Assembly: GCA_963706885.1 (NCBI GenBank)
Contig: CAVPNX010000019.1
Location: 93,891 to 157,890, forward strand
DNA from: Prado023 sp963706885
GTDB taxonomy: Bacteria; Actinomycetota; Actinomycetes; S36-B12; CAIYMF01
DNA: 64,000 bases
Reading direction: 5' to 3'
The notes beneath the pieces are model-generated. The model was not told the origin of the DNA. It saw only the letters and a list, made by a program, of their open reading frames with translations, and did not search any database. This document shows positions 16,892 through 24,866 of the stretch, in pieces. The position numbers and the translations under genes were made by a program. Every line of letters starts with the position of its first letter. Position 1 is the stretch's first letter.

Positions 16892-17371
16892 GTGGAGGAG
16901 CGTGGCCCGGACTGGGACTCCCGGTTGCGCTCGGTCGGGCTGCGCAGCACCGCCCAGCGTCGCGCGGTCCTCCAGTCCCTGTTCGAGGTCCGGCACGCAA
17001 CCGTCGACGAGCTGGCCGCGGAGGTCCAGCGCACCATGCCGGACGTGAGCCTGTCGACCATCTACCGAACACTCGAGGTCCTCGACGAGGCGGGACTGGT
17101 CACCCACGCCCACCTGCACCACGGGTCGCCGACGTACCACTCCGTCGACGAGGAGCCCCACGTGCACCTGGTGTGCACCGGGTGCGGTGCGATCGGCCAG
17201 CAGCCGATCGCCGTGGCCGAGTCCCTGGCCGCCCGCCTGCAGGAATCGGTGGGGTTCGTGGTCGATGTCTCCCATCTGGCCGTCCACGGGCGGTGCGCGG
17301 GCTGCAGCCAGGCAGGGGATCAACCGGGGCCGGGAAGCCTGGGGACGACGGGGGCGTTGTCCCCACCGTGA
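16892..17371 (+). CDS. Fur-family metalloregulator
   Basis: A 159-residue regulator of the ferric uptake family. The winged helix is RSTAQRRAVLQSLFEVRHATVDELA, then SLSTIYRTLEVLDEAGLV. The metal-site region contains HAHLHHGSPTYHSVDEEPHVHLVCTGC and a second CxxC (GRCAGCSQ), giving a structural Zn site of two CxxC pairs plus a His-rich regulatory site. It lies two bases after the heme protein gene and overlaps the ygfZ start (GTGA), which suggests co-transcription of metal and heme functions. Whether it senses Fe, Zn or peroxide cannot be told from the sequence. Confidence 0.9.
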   Translation: MEERGPDWDSRLRSVGLRSTAQRRAVLQSLFEVRHATVDELAAEVQRTMPDVSLSTIYRTLEVLDEAGLVTHAHLHHGSPTYHSVDEEPHVHLVCTGCGAIGQQPIAVAESLAARLQESVGFVVDVSHLAVHGRCAGCSQAGDQPGPGSLGTTGALSPP

Positions 17372-18402
17372 GCATCCTTCGCGCAATCCCCGCCCCGCCC
17401 GGATCGGTCGACGAGGCGGTGCCCTGGCACTACGGCGATCCACTGGCCGAGCAGCGGGACCTGGCGGCCGGGATCGGGGCCGTCGACCTCGGGCACCGTG
17501 ACGTCCTCGAGGTCTCCGGCAGCGACCGGCTCACCTGGCTGCACAGCCTCACCACCGCGCACCTGCTCGACCTGGCGCCCGGGGAGTCCCGGCTCGCGCT
17601 GATCCTCAGCCCGCACGGCCACGTGGAGCACGAGCTGCACCTGGTCGAGACCGGCGACACCGTCCTGCTGAGCGTCGAACCGGGCGCGGGCGCCGCGCTC
17701 GGTGCCTACCTGGACTCCATGCGATTCATGCTGCGCGTCGACGTCGCGGCGCGCCCGGACCTTGCCGTGGTCTGGGAGCCGCTACCCGAGCCTGATGCCA
17801 CCGGCCAGCCGACCTGGGTGGTCCCGGGCGACTACTGGATCGGCGGGCGGCCCACCGATTCGGGCAGCGATCGTGGTGGGGATGCCAGCAGGTATGCGCC
17901 CACCCGCCCCGCCGGGTTCCCAGGCCGCGAGGTGCTGCTCGACCGAGCGGCCGCAGCAGGCCGCCTCTCCGCCGGTCGCCCGGTCGGCACCTGGGCCCTC
18001 GAGGCGCTGCGGGTCGCAGCCGCCGTGCCCCGGATGGGGTTCGAGACCGACCACCGCACGCTGCCCCACGAGGTGGGCTGGATCGGGGCGGGGGTGCACC
18101 TGGCCAAGGGCTGCTACCGCGGCCAGGAGGCCGTGGCCCGGGTGCACAACCTCGGCAAGCCCCCCCGGCGGCTGGCGCTGGCCCACCTCGACGGGTCAGC
18201 AGGTGCACTGCCTGCGCACGGCGACGAGGTCCTGCTCGGCGAGCGGGTCGTCGGCTGGGTGGGCAGCGCGGCCCAGCACCACGAGCTCGGCCCGATCGCC
18301 ACGGTGATCCTCAAGCGCTCGGCCGACCCGCAGTCGGACCTGCTCGTCCGGGCGGCGGACGGGGATGTGGTCGCCTCCCAGGAGGTCGTCGTCGTCCCCT
18401 GA
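17368..18402 (+). CDS. ygfZ: YgfZ/GcvT-like folate-binding Fe-S maintenance protein
   Basis: YgfZ proteins support assembly or repair of certain Fe-S enzymes and bind tetrahydrofolate. The 344-residue product has the diagnostic KGCYRGQEAVAR motif (about residues 246-257) with its conserved Cys, and the GcvT-type N-terminal VSGSDRLTWLHSLTT block. The GTG start at 17368 overlaps the fur stop. Its place behind a Fur regulator and a heme protein is consistent with iron-linked expression. Confidence 0.9.
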   Translation: MSILRAIPAPPGSVDEAVPWHYGDPLAEQRDLAAGIGAVDLGHRDVLEVSGSDRLTWLHSLTTAHLLDLAPGESRLALILSPHGHVEHELHLVETGDTVLLSVEPGAGAALGAYLDSMRFMLRVDVAARPDLAVVWEPLPEPDATGQPTWVVPGDYWIGGRPTDSGSDRGGDASRYAPTRPAGFPGREVLLDRAAAAGRLSAGRPVGTWALEALRVAAAVPRMGFETDHRTLPHEVGWIGAGVHLAKGCYRGQEAVARVHNLGKPPRRLALAHLDGSAGALPAHGDEVLLGERVVGWVGSAAQHHELGPIATVILKRSADPQSDLLVRAADGDVVASQEVVVVP

Positions 18403-18452
18403 GCCGCAGTGCCCTGCGAGGATTGCTCCATGGATGCTGGGGGTGCGCCCCG

Positions 18453-18932
18453 ATGAGGGCGGTGGTTCAGCGCGTCGACGGAGCGCGGGTGGTGGTCGAT
18501 GGTGAGGTCGTGGGCAGCATCGAGGGTCCGGGGCTGTGCGTCCTGGTGGGAGCCACCCATGACGACACGGCATCGATCGCGCACAAGTTGGCCGACAAGG
18601 TCTTCGACATGCGCCTGTTCGATGCCCAGGTGCTGCGGGAGCGCCTGCCCGGGGTCGTGCTGCCCGATCAGGCCAGCAGGGAGCTGTCGGCCTCCGATGC
18701 CGGCCTCCCCGTGCTCGTGGTCAGCCAGTTCACGCTGTACGCCCAGACCCGCAAGGGTCGTCGCCCCACCTGGGAGCAGGCCGCCCCCGGCCCGGTGGCC
18801 GAACCACTGGTGTCGGCGTTCGTCGACCGCCTGCGCCAGCGCGGCGCCACCGTCGCCGAGGGCCGCTTCGGCGCGATGATGCGTGTCGAGCTGGTCAACG
18901 ACGGCCCGGTGACGGTGATCGTCGAGGTGTGA
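18453..18932 (+). CDS. dtd: D-aminoacyl-tRNA deacylase
   Basis: Removes D-amino acids mischarged on tRNA. The 159-residue product has MRAVVQRVDGARVVVDGEVV, the catalytic SQFTLYAQTRKG motif, and the Gly-cisPro type end NDGPVTVIVEV. Full length for the family. The ATG at 18453 is the conserved start (MRAVVQRV). It lies 50 bases after ygfZ on the same strand and ends at a strong hairpin facing the convergent DUF4388 gene. Confidence 0.96.
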   Translation: MRAVVQRVDGARVVVDGEVVGSIEGPGLCVLVGATHDDTASIAHKLADKVFDMRLFDAQVLRERLPGVVLPDQASRELSASDAGLPVLVVSQFTLYAQTRKGRRPTWEQAAPGPVAEPLVSAFVDRLRQRGATVAEGRFGAMMRVELVNDGPVTVIVEV

Positions 18933-18947
18933 GCCGCCGGGCGAGCC

Positions 18948-18993
18948 AAGCGCCGTGGACCCTGGGCCGTCACCGGCTCCAGGGACGGCGCTT
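18948..18993. terminator. hairpin between convergent genes
   Basis: A nine-base arm AAGCGCCGT pairs with ACGGCGCTT, and inside it CCCTGG pairs with CCAGGG. The structure overlaps the last codons of the minus-strand gene and may stop transcripts from both sides. No T run is present. Confidence 0.55.
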
Positions 18994-20307
18994 GCGCCGG
19001 TGCTCGGTCAGCGGCACGACAAGGCGGGTGACCACGGGCTCGGCCTTGTCGGGATCGTCGTTCAGGCTGGACAGCTCGCGCATGAATGCCGTCGTGTCCG
19101 GGGCGGCATCACTCGGTGACCCGTCGACCGGGGCGCCGGCGGCTGAGGCACCGTCGGGTGAGACGCCGGCGGGGGCGTCCACCACCGTCAGGGCCGGCGG
19201 GGGCGAGTCATCCACCAGCGTCAGGGGCGAGGGTGGCCCGGTGGGCACCAGGGCCAGGGCAGGTTCGGCCGGTGGCTCGACGAGCGCCAGGGCGGGGGCC
19301 GGCGGCTCCGCGGGGATCTCGGGGATCGCGGTGGCGGCAGGGACCACGTCCTCGGCGGCGGCCGCCGCCGGCTCGGGCGCATCCGCGGCCGGAGCTGGGT
19401 CATCGCGAAGCAGTGCACCGAACTCGGCCAGCAGCTCACGGGAGCGTTCCGGGGGTTCCATGGCTGGGTCCGCGCCGACGGGGACGGGCTCACCGGCGTC
19501 GGTGCCGTCGAAGCGCCACTGCGGGTCCTCGGGCTCGGTGGGGGGATGCAGGGTCACGACCGGTGCCAGGGCCGACTCATCCACCGCCGGCGGTTCCGGG
19601 ATGGCGAGCAGGCCGGTCATGGCCAGGTCGGCCACGACCTGGGCGGCCTCGACGACGGTGAACCCGCACACCCGGGCCAGTTCGGTCAGGTCCCGCCGGC
19701 CGTCCACACGGCACAGCAGGGCCCAGTCGTAGGGGCCCAGGGGGGTCTGGGCCGGGCCGGTCCCCGGCGGGCCGAGCACGGGCGTCACGTGGGCGCCGCC
19801 GACCCGGTCGAGCACCTCGGCCCGACGGTCACGGTTCGCCCGCGCGACGGCGAGCAACTGGTCGATGTCCGTGGGCTCGATGATGTCCTGGCGGACGTGG
19901 CGCCCCTCGTGGAACTCGGAGCTGACGACCTCGAGGTCGAGCAGGTCGGCCACCTGGTCGCGGACCTGGTCGCGCACGAAGGCGTCGATCACCTGGGCAT
20001 CCACGTACCCCATGCCGACCAGTACCTGGCCGATCAGGTGTCCGGGGAAGCGTTCACGCTGCTCGGCGGCGGCGGCACTGAGCTGCTCGGGGGAGACCAG
20101 GCCGCCGGACAGCAGGCGGATGCCCAGGGCGGGCCGGTAGCCGGGGACCTGCATCGCGTAGATGCGGCCCCCCCGGACCCAGACGTGCGACATCTCGTCA
20201 GCGTGGTGGTTGATCTCCAGCACCCCGGTCGCCCCGCTCTGGCCGAGGTCGCGAAGGATCGTCTCGGCCGTCGGCAGCCGTTCAGGCGACGACGACTCGA
20301 TGGACAT
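18970..20307 (-). CDS. DUF4388 domain protein with long Pro/Ala-rich tail
   Basis: A 445-residue protein. Residues about 8-215 form a DUF4388/PATAN-type region (LRDLGQSGATGVLEI, HVWVRGGRIYAMQVPGYRP, LGIRLLSGGLVSPEQL, LIGQVLVGMGYVDAQVIDAF), followed by a small winged-helix-like segment (LCRVDGRRDLTELARVCGF). The last 200 residues are low-complexity Pro/Ala/Glu. DUF4388 proteins are often linked to gliding, polarity or signalling in bacteria; no partner gene is adjacent here. The start ATG 20307 has AAAGGA at a good distance; an ATG 15 bases upstream would swallow that site. Confidence 0.75.
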   Translation of the reverse strand: MSIESSSPERLPTAETILRDLGQSGATGVLEINHHADEMSHVWVRGGRIYAMQVPGYRPALGIRLLSGGLVSPEQLSAAAAEQRERFPGHLIGQVLVGMGYVDAQVIDAFVRDQVRDQVADLLDLEVVSSEFHEGRHVRQDIIEPTDIDQLLAVARANRDRRAEVLDRVGGAHVTPVLGPPGTGPAQTPLGPYDWALLCRVDGRRDLTELARVCGFTVVEAAQVVADLAMTGLLAIPEPPAVDESALAPVVTLHPPTEPEDPQWRFDGTDAGEPVPVGADPAMEPPERSRELLAEFGALLRDDPAPAADAPEPAAAAAEDVVPAATAIPEIPAEPPAPALALVEPPAEPALALVPTGPPSPLTLVDDSPPPALTVVDAPAGVSPDGASAAGAPVDGSPSDAAPDTTAFMRELSSLNDDPDKAEPVVTRLVVPLTEHRRKRRPWSR

Positions 20308-20393
20308 ACGAGGTCCTTTCATCGTGCAGGAACCGTGTCAGGGGTTTCGTCGGCATCCCGACGGGTGGGTCTTGAGCCGATCGAGGTGCCAAG

Positions 20394-21233
20394 ATGGCGC
20401 CCATGCCCTCCGTCACCCTGATCACGGTCGCGCCCACCGGGGCCGAGAGCCAGAAGGAGGCCAACCCGGGGCTCCCCGTGACCCTCGAGGAGCTCGTCGT
20501 GGCCGCCCGCTCCTGCCAGGACGCCGGGGCAGCGATGGTGCACATCCACATCCGCGATGACCGGGGGCGCCCGACCCTGGACCTCGGCCGCCTGCGCGAC
20601 ACGGTCGCGGCTGTGCGGGAGTCCAGCGACCTGATCGTCCAGCTGTCGACCGGCGGCGCGGTCACCGACCCGTTCGAGACCCGGCTCGCAGTCCTCGACG
20701 CCGGCCCGGACTCGTGCTCGCTGACGACCGGGACCGTCAACTTCGGTGATGACATCTTCGCCAACCCCTGGCCGTTCGTCGCCGAGCTCTACCAGCGGAC
20801 CCAGGCCCTGGGGATCCTGCCGGAGTTCGAGCTGTTCGAGCTGGGCCACGTGACGGCGATGAACCGCCTGCTGGACACGTACGGCGCACCCGCCGGTGGG
20901 CACGTGCACGCCGACTTCGTGATGGGCGTCCCGGGCGGGATGCCCGGAACCGCCGAGGCCCTCGTCGCTGGTGTGGCGATGCTGCCCGCCGGGGCCACGT
21001 GGTCGGCGACGGGCATCGGGCGGTCCAGCCTTCCGGTGATGCTCGCGGCCCTGTCGCTCGGCGGCAACCTGCGGGTCGGCATGGAGGACACGCTCACCTA
21101 CGGCCCCAAGCGTCCGGCTCGGGACAACGCCGAGCTCGTGGAGCGCGCTGCCCGGCTGGCAGCCGAGGCCTTCCGCCCGGCCGCGACACCCGACGAGGCC
21201 CGCCACCTCCTCGGCCTCGCGGCGACACGGTAG
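20394..21233 (+). CDS. beta-keto acid cleavage enzyme (BKACE/Kce family)
   Basis: A Zn-dependent TIM-barrel enzyme that condenses a beta-keto acid with acetyl-CoA and cleaves it to an acyl-CoA plus acetoacetate; the founding member acts on 3-keto-5-aminohexanoate. Metal and active-site motifs are VHIHIRDDRGRPTLD (about residues 45-60), EFELFELGH, and PGGMPGT. 279 residues, full length. The substrate cannot be assigned, as the family is diverse. It is divergent from the DUF4388 gene and just upstream of asparaginase II, a possible two-gene unit in amino acid catabolism. Confidence 0.88.
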   Translation: MAPMPSVTLITVAPTGAESQKEANPGLPVTLEELVVAARSCQDAGAAMVHIHIRDDRGRPTLDLGRLRDTVAAVRESSDLIVQLSTGGAVTDPFETRLAVLDAGPDSCSLTTGTVNFGDDIFANPWPFVAELYQRTQALGILPEFELFELGHVTAMNRLLDTYGAPAGGHVHADFVMGVPGGMPGTAEALVAGVAMLPAGATWSATGIGRSSLPVMLAALSLGGNLRVGMEDTLTYGPKRPARDNAELVERAARLAAEAFRPAATPDEARHLLGLAATR

Positions 21234-21244
21234 GGGTGCGGTCC

Positions 21245-22189
21245 ATGCAGGGTCAGGTGCCGCTCGCCCAGGTGACCCGCAACGGCTGGGTCGAATCGGT
21301 GCATGCCGGCCATGCGGTGCTCGTCGACCCCGATGGTGCGGTGATCCGTTCCTGGGGCAGGCCTGAGGACCCGGTCCTGCCGCGCTCCTCGAACAAGCCG
21401 CTGCAGGCCGCCGGGATGGTCGATGCGGGGTTGGACCTGGCCGGGGCGCAGCTCGCGGTCGCTGCGGCGTCCCACAGCGGTGAGGCGTTCCACCTGGACA
21501 CTGTGCGCGCGGTCCTGGCCGGCGGCGGGCTCACCGAGGCGGACCTCGCCAACACCCCCGCCCTGCCGTACGCCCCGGCGGCGCAGGTCGCCTGGATCCG
21601 CGCCGGAGGCGGTCCCACGTCCCTGACCCAGAACTGCTCGGGCAAGCACGCCGCCATGCTGCGCACCGCACTGGCACTGGGTGCCCCGCTGACCGGTTAC
21701 CTCGACCCCGAGCATCCCGTCCAGCGCGCGGCGGCCGCCGGGATCGAGCGGCTGTCCGGCGAGCGGATCGTCGCGACCGGTGTCGACGGGTGTGGTGCCC
21801 CGGTCGCGGCCATCAGCCTGGTGGGCCTGGCCCGTGCGTTCTCGCGGATGGCCCTCGCGGGGGCGGGGGCGGCCGAGGGCAGGGTCGCGCGGGCCATGTC
21901 GGCCCATCCGGCCCACGTCGGGGGCACCGACCGGGACGTCACGTTGTTCATGGCGGCCCTGCCCGGGGCCATCGCCAAGGACGGGGCCGAGTCGGTGCAC
22001 GCGTTCGCGCTGCCCGACGGCCGTGCCGGGGCGCTGAAGGTCGCGGACGGCTCGGAGCGGGCACGGGCGGCGGTGGCCGTGGCACTGCTGGCCCATCTGG
22101 GCGTCGACCCGGGCGTCCTGGCGGTGTCCGGTCCGGCCCCGGTGCTCGGCGGCGGCCGGCCGGTGGGGTCCGTCGACGCGGTGATCTGA
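21245..22189 (+). CDS. L-asparaginase II family protein
   Basis: Member of the thermolabile asparaginase II (PF06089-type) family, expected to hydrolyse asparagine to aspartate. Conserved blocks in order are RSSNKPLQA, ASHSGEAFH, QNCSGKHAAML, VDGCGAPV and HVGGTDRDV, each with the Ser, Cys and Lys residues typical of the family. 314 residues from ATG 21245, which has AGGGGTG seven bases upstream; a GTG nine bases earlier is an alternative. It begins 11 bases after the BKACE gene stop. Confidence 0.88.
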   Translation: MQGQVPLAQVTRNGWVESVHAGHAVLVDPDGAVIRSWGRPEDPVLPRSSNKPLQAAGMVDAGLDLAGAQLAVAAASHSGEAFHLDTVRAVLAGGGLTEADLANTPALPYAPAAQVAWIRAGGGPTSLTQNCSGKHAAMLRTALALGAPLTGYLDPEHPVQRAAAAGIERLSGERIVATGVDGCGAPVAAISLVGLARAFSRMALAGAGAAEGRVARAMSAHPAHVGGTDRDVTLFMAALPGAIAKDGAESVHAFALPDGRAGALKVADGSERARAAVAVALLAHLGVDPGVLAVSGPAPVLGGGRPVGSVDAVI

Positions 22190-22200
22190 CCCTGCTGAGG

Positions 22201-22246
22201 CCGGACCCGCTGCCGAGACCGGACCCGCTGACGGGGCCGGACCCGC
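22201..22246. repeat. three 18-bp tandem repeats
   Basis: The core CCGGACCCGCT recurs with an 18-base period at 22201, 22219 and 22237 in the spacer between convergent genes. No coding role is evident. Confidence 0.7.
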
Positions 22247-22285
22247 GGAGGGGGCGGACCGCGCCCGGGGCCCGGAACGCCCAGA

Positions 22286-22313
22286 AGGGGCCCGACCGTG
22301 TGGTCGGACCCCT
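22286..22313. terminator. bidirectional hairpin between convergent genes
   Basis: AGGGGCCCGACC and GGTCGGACCCCT form a 12-bp stem with one mismatch and a GTGT loop, between asparaginase II and the HbhA-like gene. Confidence 0.65.
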
Positions 22314-22344
22314 CCAGGTCTGGTCCCGCGTCAGCGGGGGTGTC

Positions 22345-22944
22345 TCACTTGATGGTGGCCAGGACCTTGCGGTAGAGCGCGGTGGCCTGCTCCTGGGCGT
22401 CGGTGGCCAGGTCGGTCACGTCGGCACGCAGGTCGGCCACGGTCGGCCGCTCGACCTTGGGCAGCTCCACCTTGGGCAGCTCGACCTTGGCGACGCGGTC
22501 ACGCACGTCGGCGATCGTGGGCAGCTCGACCTTGGGCAGCTCCACCATGCCGGCCAGCTTCTCGGCCTCGGCACGCACGTCGGCGACGGTCGGCACCTCG
22601 ATGCCGGTCACCATGGCGCGCAGGTCCTCGACGCTGGGGACCTCGAACTTGCCGACCAGCTCGCGCAGCTCGTCCACGGTCGGGATGTGGCGGCCCTGGG
22701 GCTTCGGCGCGATCTTCTCAGCAGCAGCCTTGCGGGCGGCCGTGGTCCTGGTCGCGGTGGTCTTCTTCGCGGTCGTGGTCTTCTTCGCGGCCGTCTTCTT
22801 GGCCGTCGTGGTCTTCTTCGCGGCCGTCTTCTTCGCGGTGGTCGCGGTCTTCTTGGCAGCCGGGGCCGCGGCGGTCGTCGCCTCGGTCACGGTCTCCAGC
22901 GTCTCCTGGACGGCCTCGGTCACGGGGGTGGTGTTCTCGGTCAT
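22345..22944 (-). CDS. HbhA-like Lys/Ala-rich surface or nucleoid protein
   Basis: A 199-residue, highly biased protein. Residues about 28-75 are AKKT-type repeats (AAKKTTTAKKTAAKK) as in heparin-binding hemagglutinin and histone H1-like proteins. Residues 85-180 are regular repeats built on PTVADVRAE and VELPKVELP that should form amphipathic helices. In mycobacterial HbhA the basic repeats are C-terminal, whereas here they are N-terminal. Identity is supported by synteny: an XRE regulator directly upstream with ATGA overlap and a DUF2516 membrane gene next to it, as in Rv0474-Rv0475-Rv0476. Heparin or DNA binding by the basic segment is plausible but inferred. No signal peptide. Confidence 0.75.
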   Translation of the reverse strand: MTENTTPVTEAVQETLETVTEATTAAAPAAKKTATTAKKTAAKKTTTAKKTAAKKTTTAKKTTATRTTAARKAAAEKIAPKPQGRHIPTVDELRELVGKFEVPSVEDLRAMVTGIEVPTVADVRAEAEKLAGMVELPKVELPTIADVRDRVAKVELPKVELPKVERPTVADLRADVTDLATDAQEQATALYRKVLATIK

Positions 22945-23327
22945 GCGAGTTCCTCTTCTGTGGTGTCCTCGGCCAGATGGTTCTGGGCCGAGTTCTCGGT
23001 CTGGAAGGCCGCGTAGATCTCCAGCAGGGCCTTGCGCTGGCGCTCGGTGAGCGTCGCGTCCTCAGCGATCGCGTCGATGACCTTCAGGTCACCGGCACGC
23101 TCCTCGAGGAGTCCTGCCCGGACGTACAACGTCTCGGCGGAGATCCGCAGCCCCGTGGCGATCCGGGCAAGGATCTCCGCGCTGGGCTTGCGCAGTCCCC
23201 GCTCCACCTGGCTCAGGTAGGGATTGGAGATGTCTGCGGCCTTGGCCAACTGGCGCATCGAGATCTGGGCGGCACTCCGCTGTTCGCGGATGTACTCACC
23301 GAGCTTCGGTGCGTCGATCTTGGCCAC
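22941..23327 (-). CDS. XRE-family transcriptional regulator
   Basis: A 128-residue protein with a helix-turn-helix of the lambda repressor type at residues about 10-65 (YIREQRSAAQISMRQLAKA, then ISNPYLSQVERGLRKPSAEIL). The C-terminal part is short and acidic. It overlaps the HbhA-like gene by ATGA and so should be co-transcribed with it. A nearly perfect palindrome directly upstream is a likely autoregulatory operator. It corresponds by position to mycobacterial Rv0474. Confidence 0.9.
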   Translation of the reverse strand: MAKIDAPKLGEYIREQRSAAQISMRQLAKAADISNPYLSQVERGLRKPSAEILARIATGLRISAETLYVRAGLLEERAGDLKVIDAIAEDATLTERQRKALLEIYAAFQTENSAQNHLAEDTTEEELA

Positions 23328-23346
23328 ACATCAAGTATCCGACGGG

Positions 23347-23377
23347 GTGCTTGCAATTGCAAGCGGATAGCAAGCAC
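23347..23377. promoter_or_regulatory. candidate operator with overlapping palindromes
   Basis: CTTGCAATTGCAAG at 23350-23363 is a perfect 14-bp palindrome. An outer pair, GTGCTTGC at 23347 and GCAAGCAC at 23370, forms a second inverted repeat sharing one arm. The site sits 20-50 bases upstream of the XRE gene and 50-80 bases upstream of the divergent DUF2516 gene, so it could control both. Confidence 0.6.
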
Positions 23378-23413
23378 TCCGGGCGTGAGATGGCTCACGC
23401 CGCCGAGGTCGCC

Positions 23414-23419
23414 TACTCT
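23414..23419 (+). promoter_or_regulatory. -10 box of a leaderless transcript
   Basis: TACTCT ends six bases before the ATG of the DUF2516 gene. Confidence 0.5.
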
Positions 23420-23425
23420 TGTCCC

Positions 23426-23707
23426 ATGAACTCGCTGACGACCATGATCCTGTGGGCCATCGACATCGCCACCCTGATCGGTTCAGCATGGGCCTTCATC
23501 CACTGCCTGCGAACCCGCCCGGACGCCTTCCCGGCGATCGGCCGCCAGTCCAAGGGGCTGTGGCTGGCTCTGACCGGTGGGGCCACCCTCGTCTCTCTTG
23601 CGTGGTTCAGCCCGATCGGGATCCTGGGCATCGCCTCGATCGTGATCGCCTCGGTGTACCTGCTGGACATCCGGCCGAAGATCGCCGAGATCCTCAGCGG
23701 AAGCTGA
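23426..23707 (+). CDS. DUF2516 membrane protein
   Basis: A 93-residue protein with three predicted membrane segments (ILWAIDIATLIGSAWAFIH, LWLALTGGATLVSLAWF and ILGIASIVIASVYLLDI) and the family feature RPDAFPAIGRQSKGLW. It matches mycobacterial Rv0476 by sequence pattern and by position beside the XRE-hbhA pair, although here it is divergent from them. It appears leaderless. The function is unknown. Confidence 0.85.
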   Translation: MNSLTTMILWAIDIATLIGSAWAFIHCLRTRPDAFPAIGRQSKGLWLALTGGATLVSLAWFSPIGILGIASIVIASVYLLDIRPKIAEILSGS

Positions 23708-23767
23708 CCCGGCCGGGCGGCGCGGCCCGGGCGGCCCCAGCCATTCCCCCGGCGCAAAGCGGGGGTC

Positions 23768-24790
23768 TCAGTCCGGGGGCTCGACCATCGTCAGGACGAC
23801 CTTGCCCCGGGCGTGGCCGGACTCCAGGTGCTCGAGGGCGGCCACTGCCTCATCCAGCGGGTAGGTGCGTCCCACGATCGGGTGGATCGCCCCGGAGGCA
23901 ACCATGGCGGCCACCTCGGCCATGGCTCGGGGCCCGGGACCGGAGAAGTCGGGACGGGGGACCTGCGAGCTCACCGCCGAGCGCGCCACCAGGGCGAACA
24001 CCCGGGGGATGCTCCCCAGCCAGCGATGTCCGCCGGCTCCGTAGCGGTCATGGCCGATCAGGATGTAGCGACCGGTGTCGCTGAGCACGCGGCGGACCTT
24101 GCCGAACGAGTGGTTGCCCGGGATGTCGACGATCACGTCGTAGCGCTGCGGGCCGTCGGTGTAGTCGGTGCGGGTGCCGTCGAGGACCTCATCGGCACCG
24201 ACCTCGTCGAGCAGGTCCATCCGGTCCGTGCGCTCGACCGCCGTGACGTGTGCCCCGTCCGAGCGGGCGATCTGGACGACGAACTGCCCGACGGCGCCGG
24301 CGGCCCCATTGACCAGCACCCGCTCTCCGGGGCGCACCTTGGCCTCGTTGCGGACGTTGAACAGGGCGATCAGAGCGGAGGTCGGCACTGCCGCGGCATC
24401 GACGAACGAGACGCCATCGGGGATGCGCTCGAGGGCGGCCTCGGGGGCCGTCACGAACTCGGCGAACGTGCCGCCGTTGCGCCACTGGAAACCCTCGACG
24501 ACCTCGCCGAACACGGCGTCGCCGACCTGGAACCGTGAGGTCCCGGGTCCGAGGGCCTCGATCACCCCTGCGGCGTCGGTGCCGGGGATGGGGTTGGCCG
24601 GGCGGCGCAGGCCGCCGCCCATCAGGCGCAGGGCGTAGGGCACGCCGCGGATCATGTGCCACACGTCGGCATGCACGGAGGCGGCGTGCACCCGGATCAG
24701 GACCTGTCCCTCGCCGGGCACCGGACGGTCCACCTCGGCCACGCGCAGCTGCGCCGGTGCGCCGTACTGCTCTGCGATGACGGCCTTCAC
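23768..24790 (-). CDS. NAD(P)-dependent quinone oxidoreductase/zinc-type alcohol dehydrogenase-like protein
   Basis: A 340-residue MDR-superfamily reductase. The N-terminal GroES-like domain has VLIRVHAASVHADVWHMIRG and NPIPGTDAAGVIEALGPG; the nucleotide fold shows VLVNGAAGAVGQFVVQIAR. No catalytic or structural Zn Cys cluster is seen, so it fits the quinone reductase branch rather than true alcohol dehydrogenases. GTG 24790 is chosen because GGAGGAG lies just upstream and the conserved start KAVIAEQYG follows. The substrate is unknown. Confidence 0.85.
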   Translation of the reverse strand: MKAVIAEQYGAPAQLRVAEVDRPVPGEGQVLIRVHAASVHADVWHMIRGVPYALRLMGGGLRRPANPIPGTDAAGVIEALGPGTSRFQVGDAVFGEVVEGFQWRNGGTFAEFVTAPEAALERIPDGVSFVDAAAVPTSALIALFNVRNEAKVRPGERVLVNGAAGAVGQFVVQIARSDGAHVTAVERTDRMDLLDEVGADEVLDGTRTDYTDGPQRYDVIVDIPGNHSFGKVRRVLSDTGRYILIGHDRYGAGGHRWLGSIPRVFALVARSAVSSQVPRPDFSGPGPRAMAEVAAMVASGAIHPIVGRTYPLDEAVAALEHLESGHARGKVVLTMVEPPD

Positions 24791-24866
24791 GGGCTCCTCC
24801 TCGAACAGGCCGCGGGCCCGGGCGCGATCACCTCGCCCGGGCCCGCGGGTTCCCCCGTCGGTGGAC

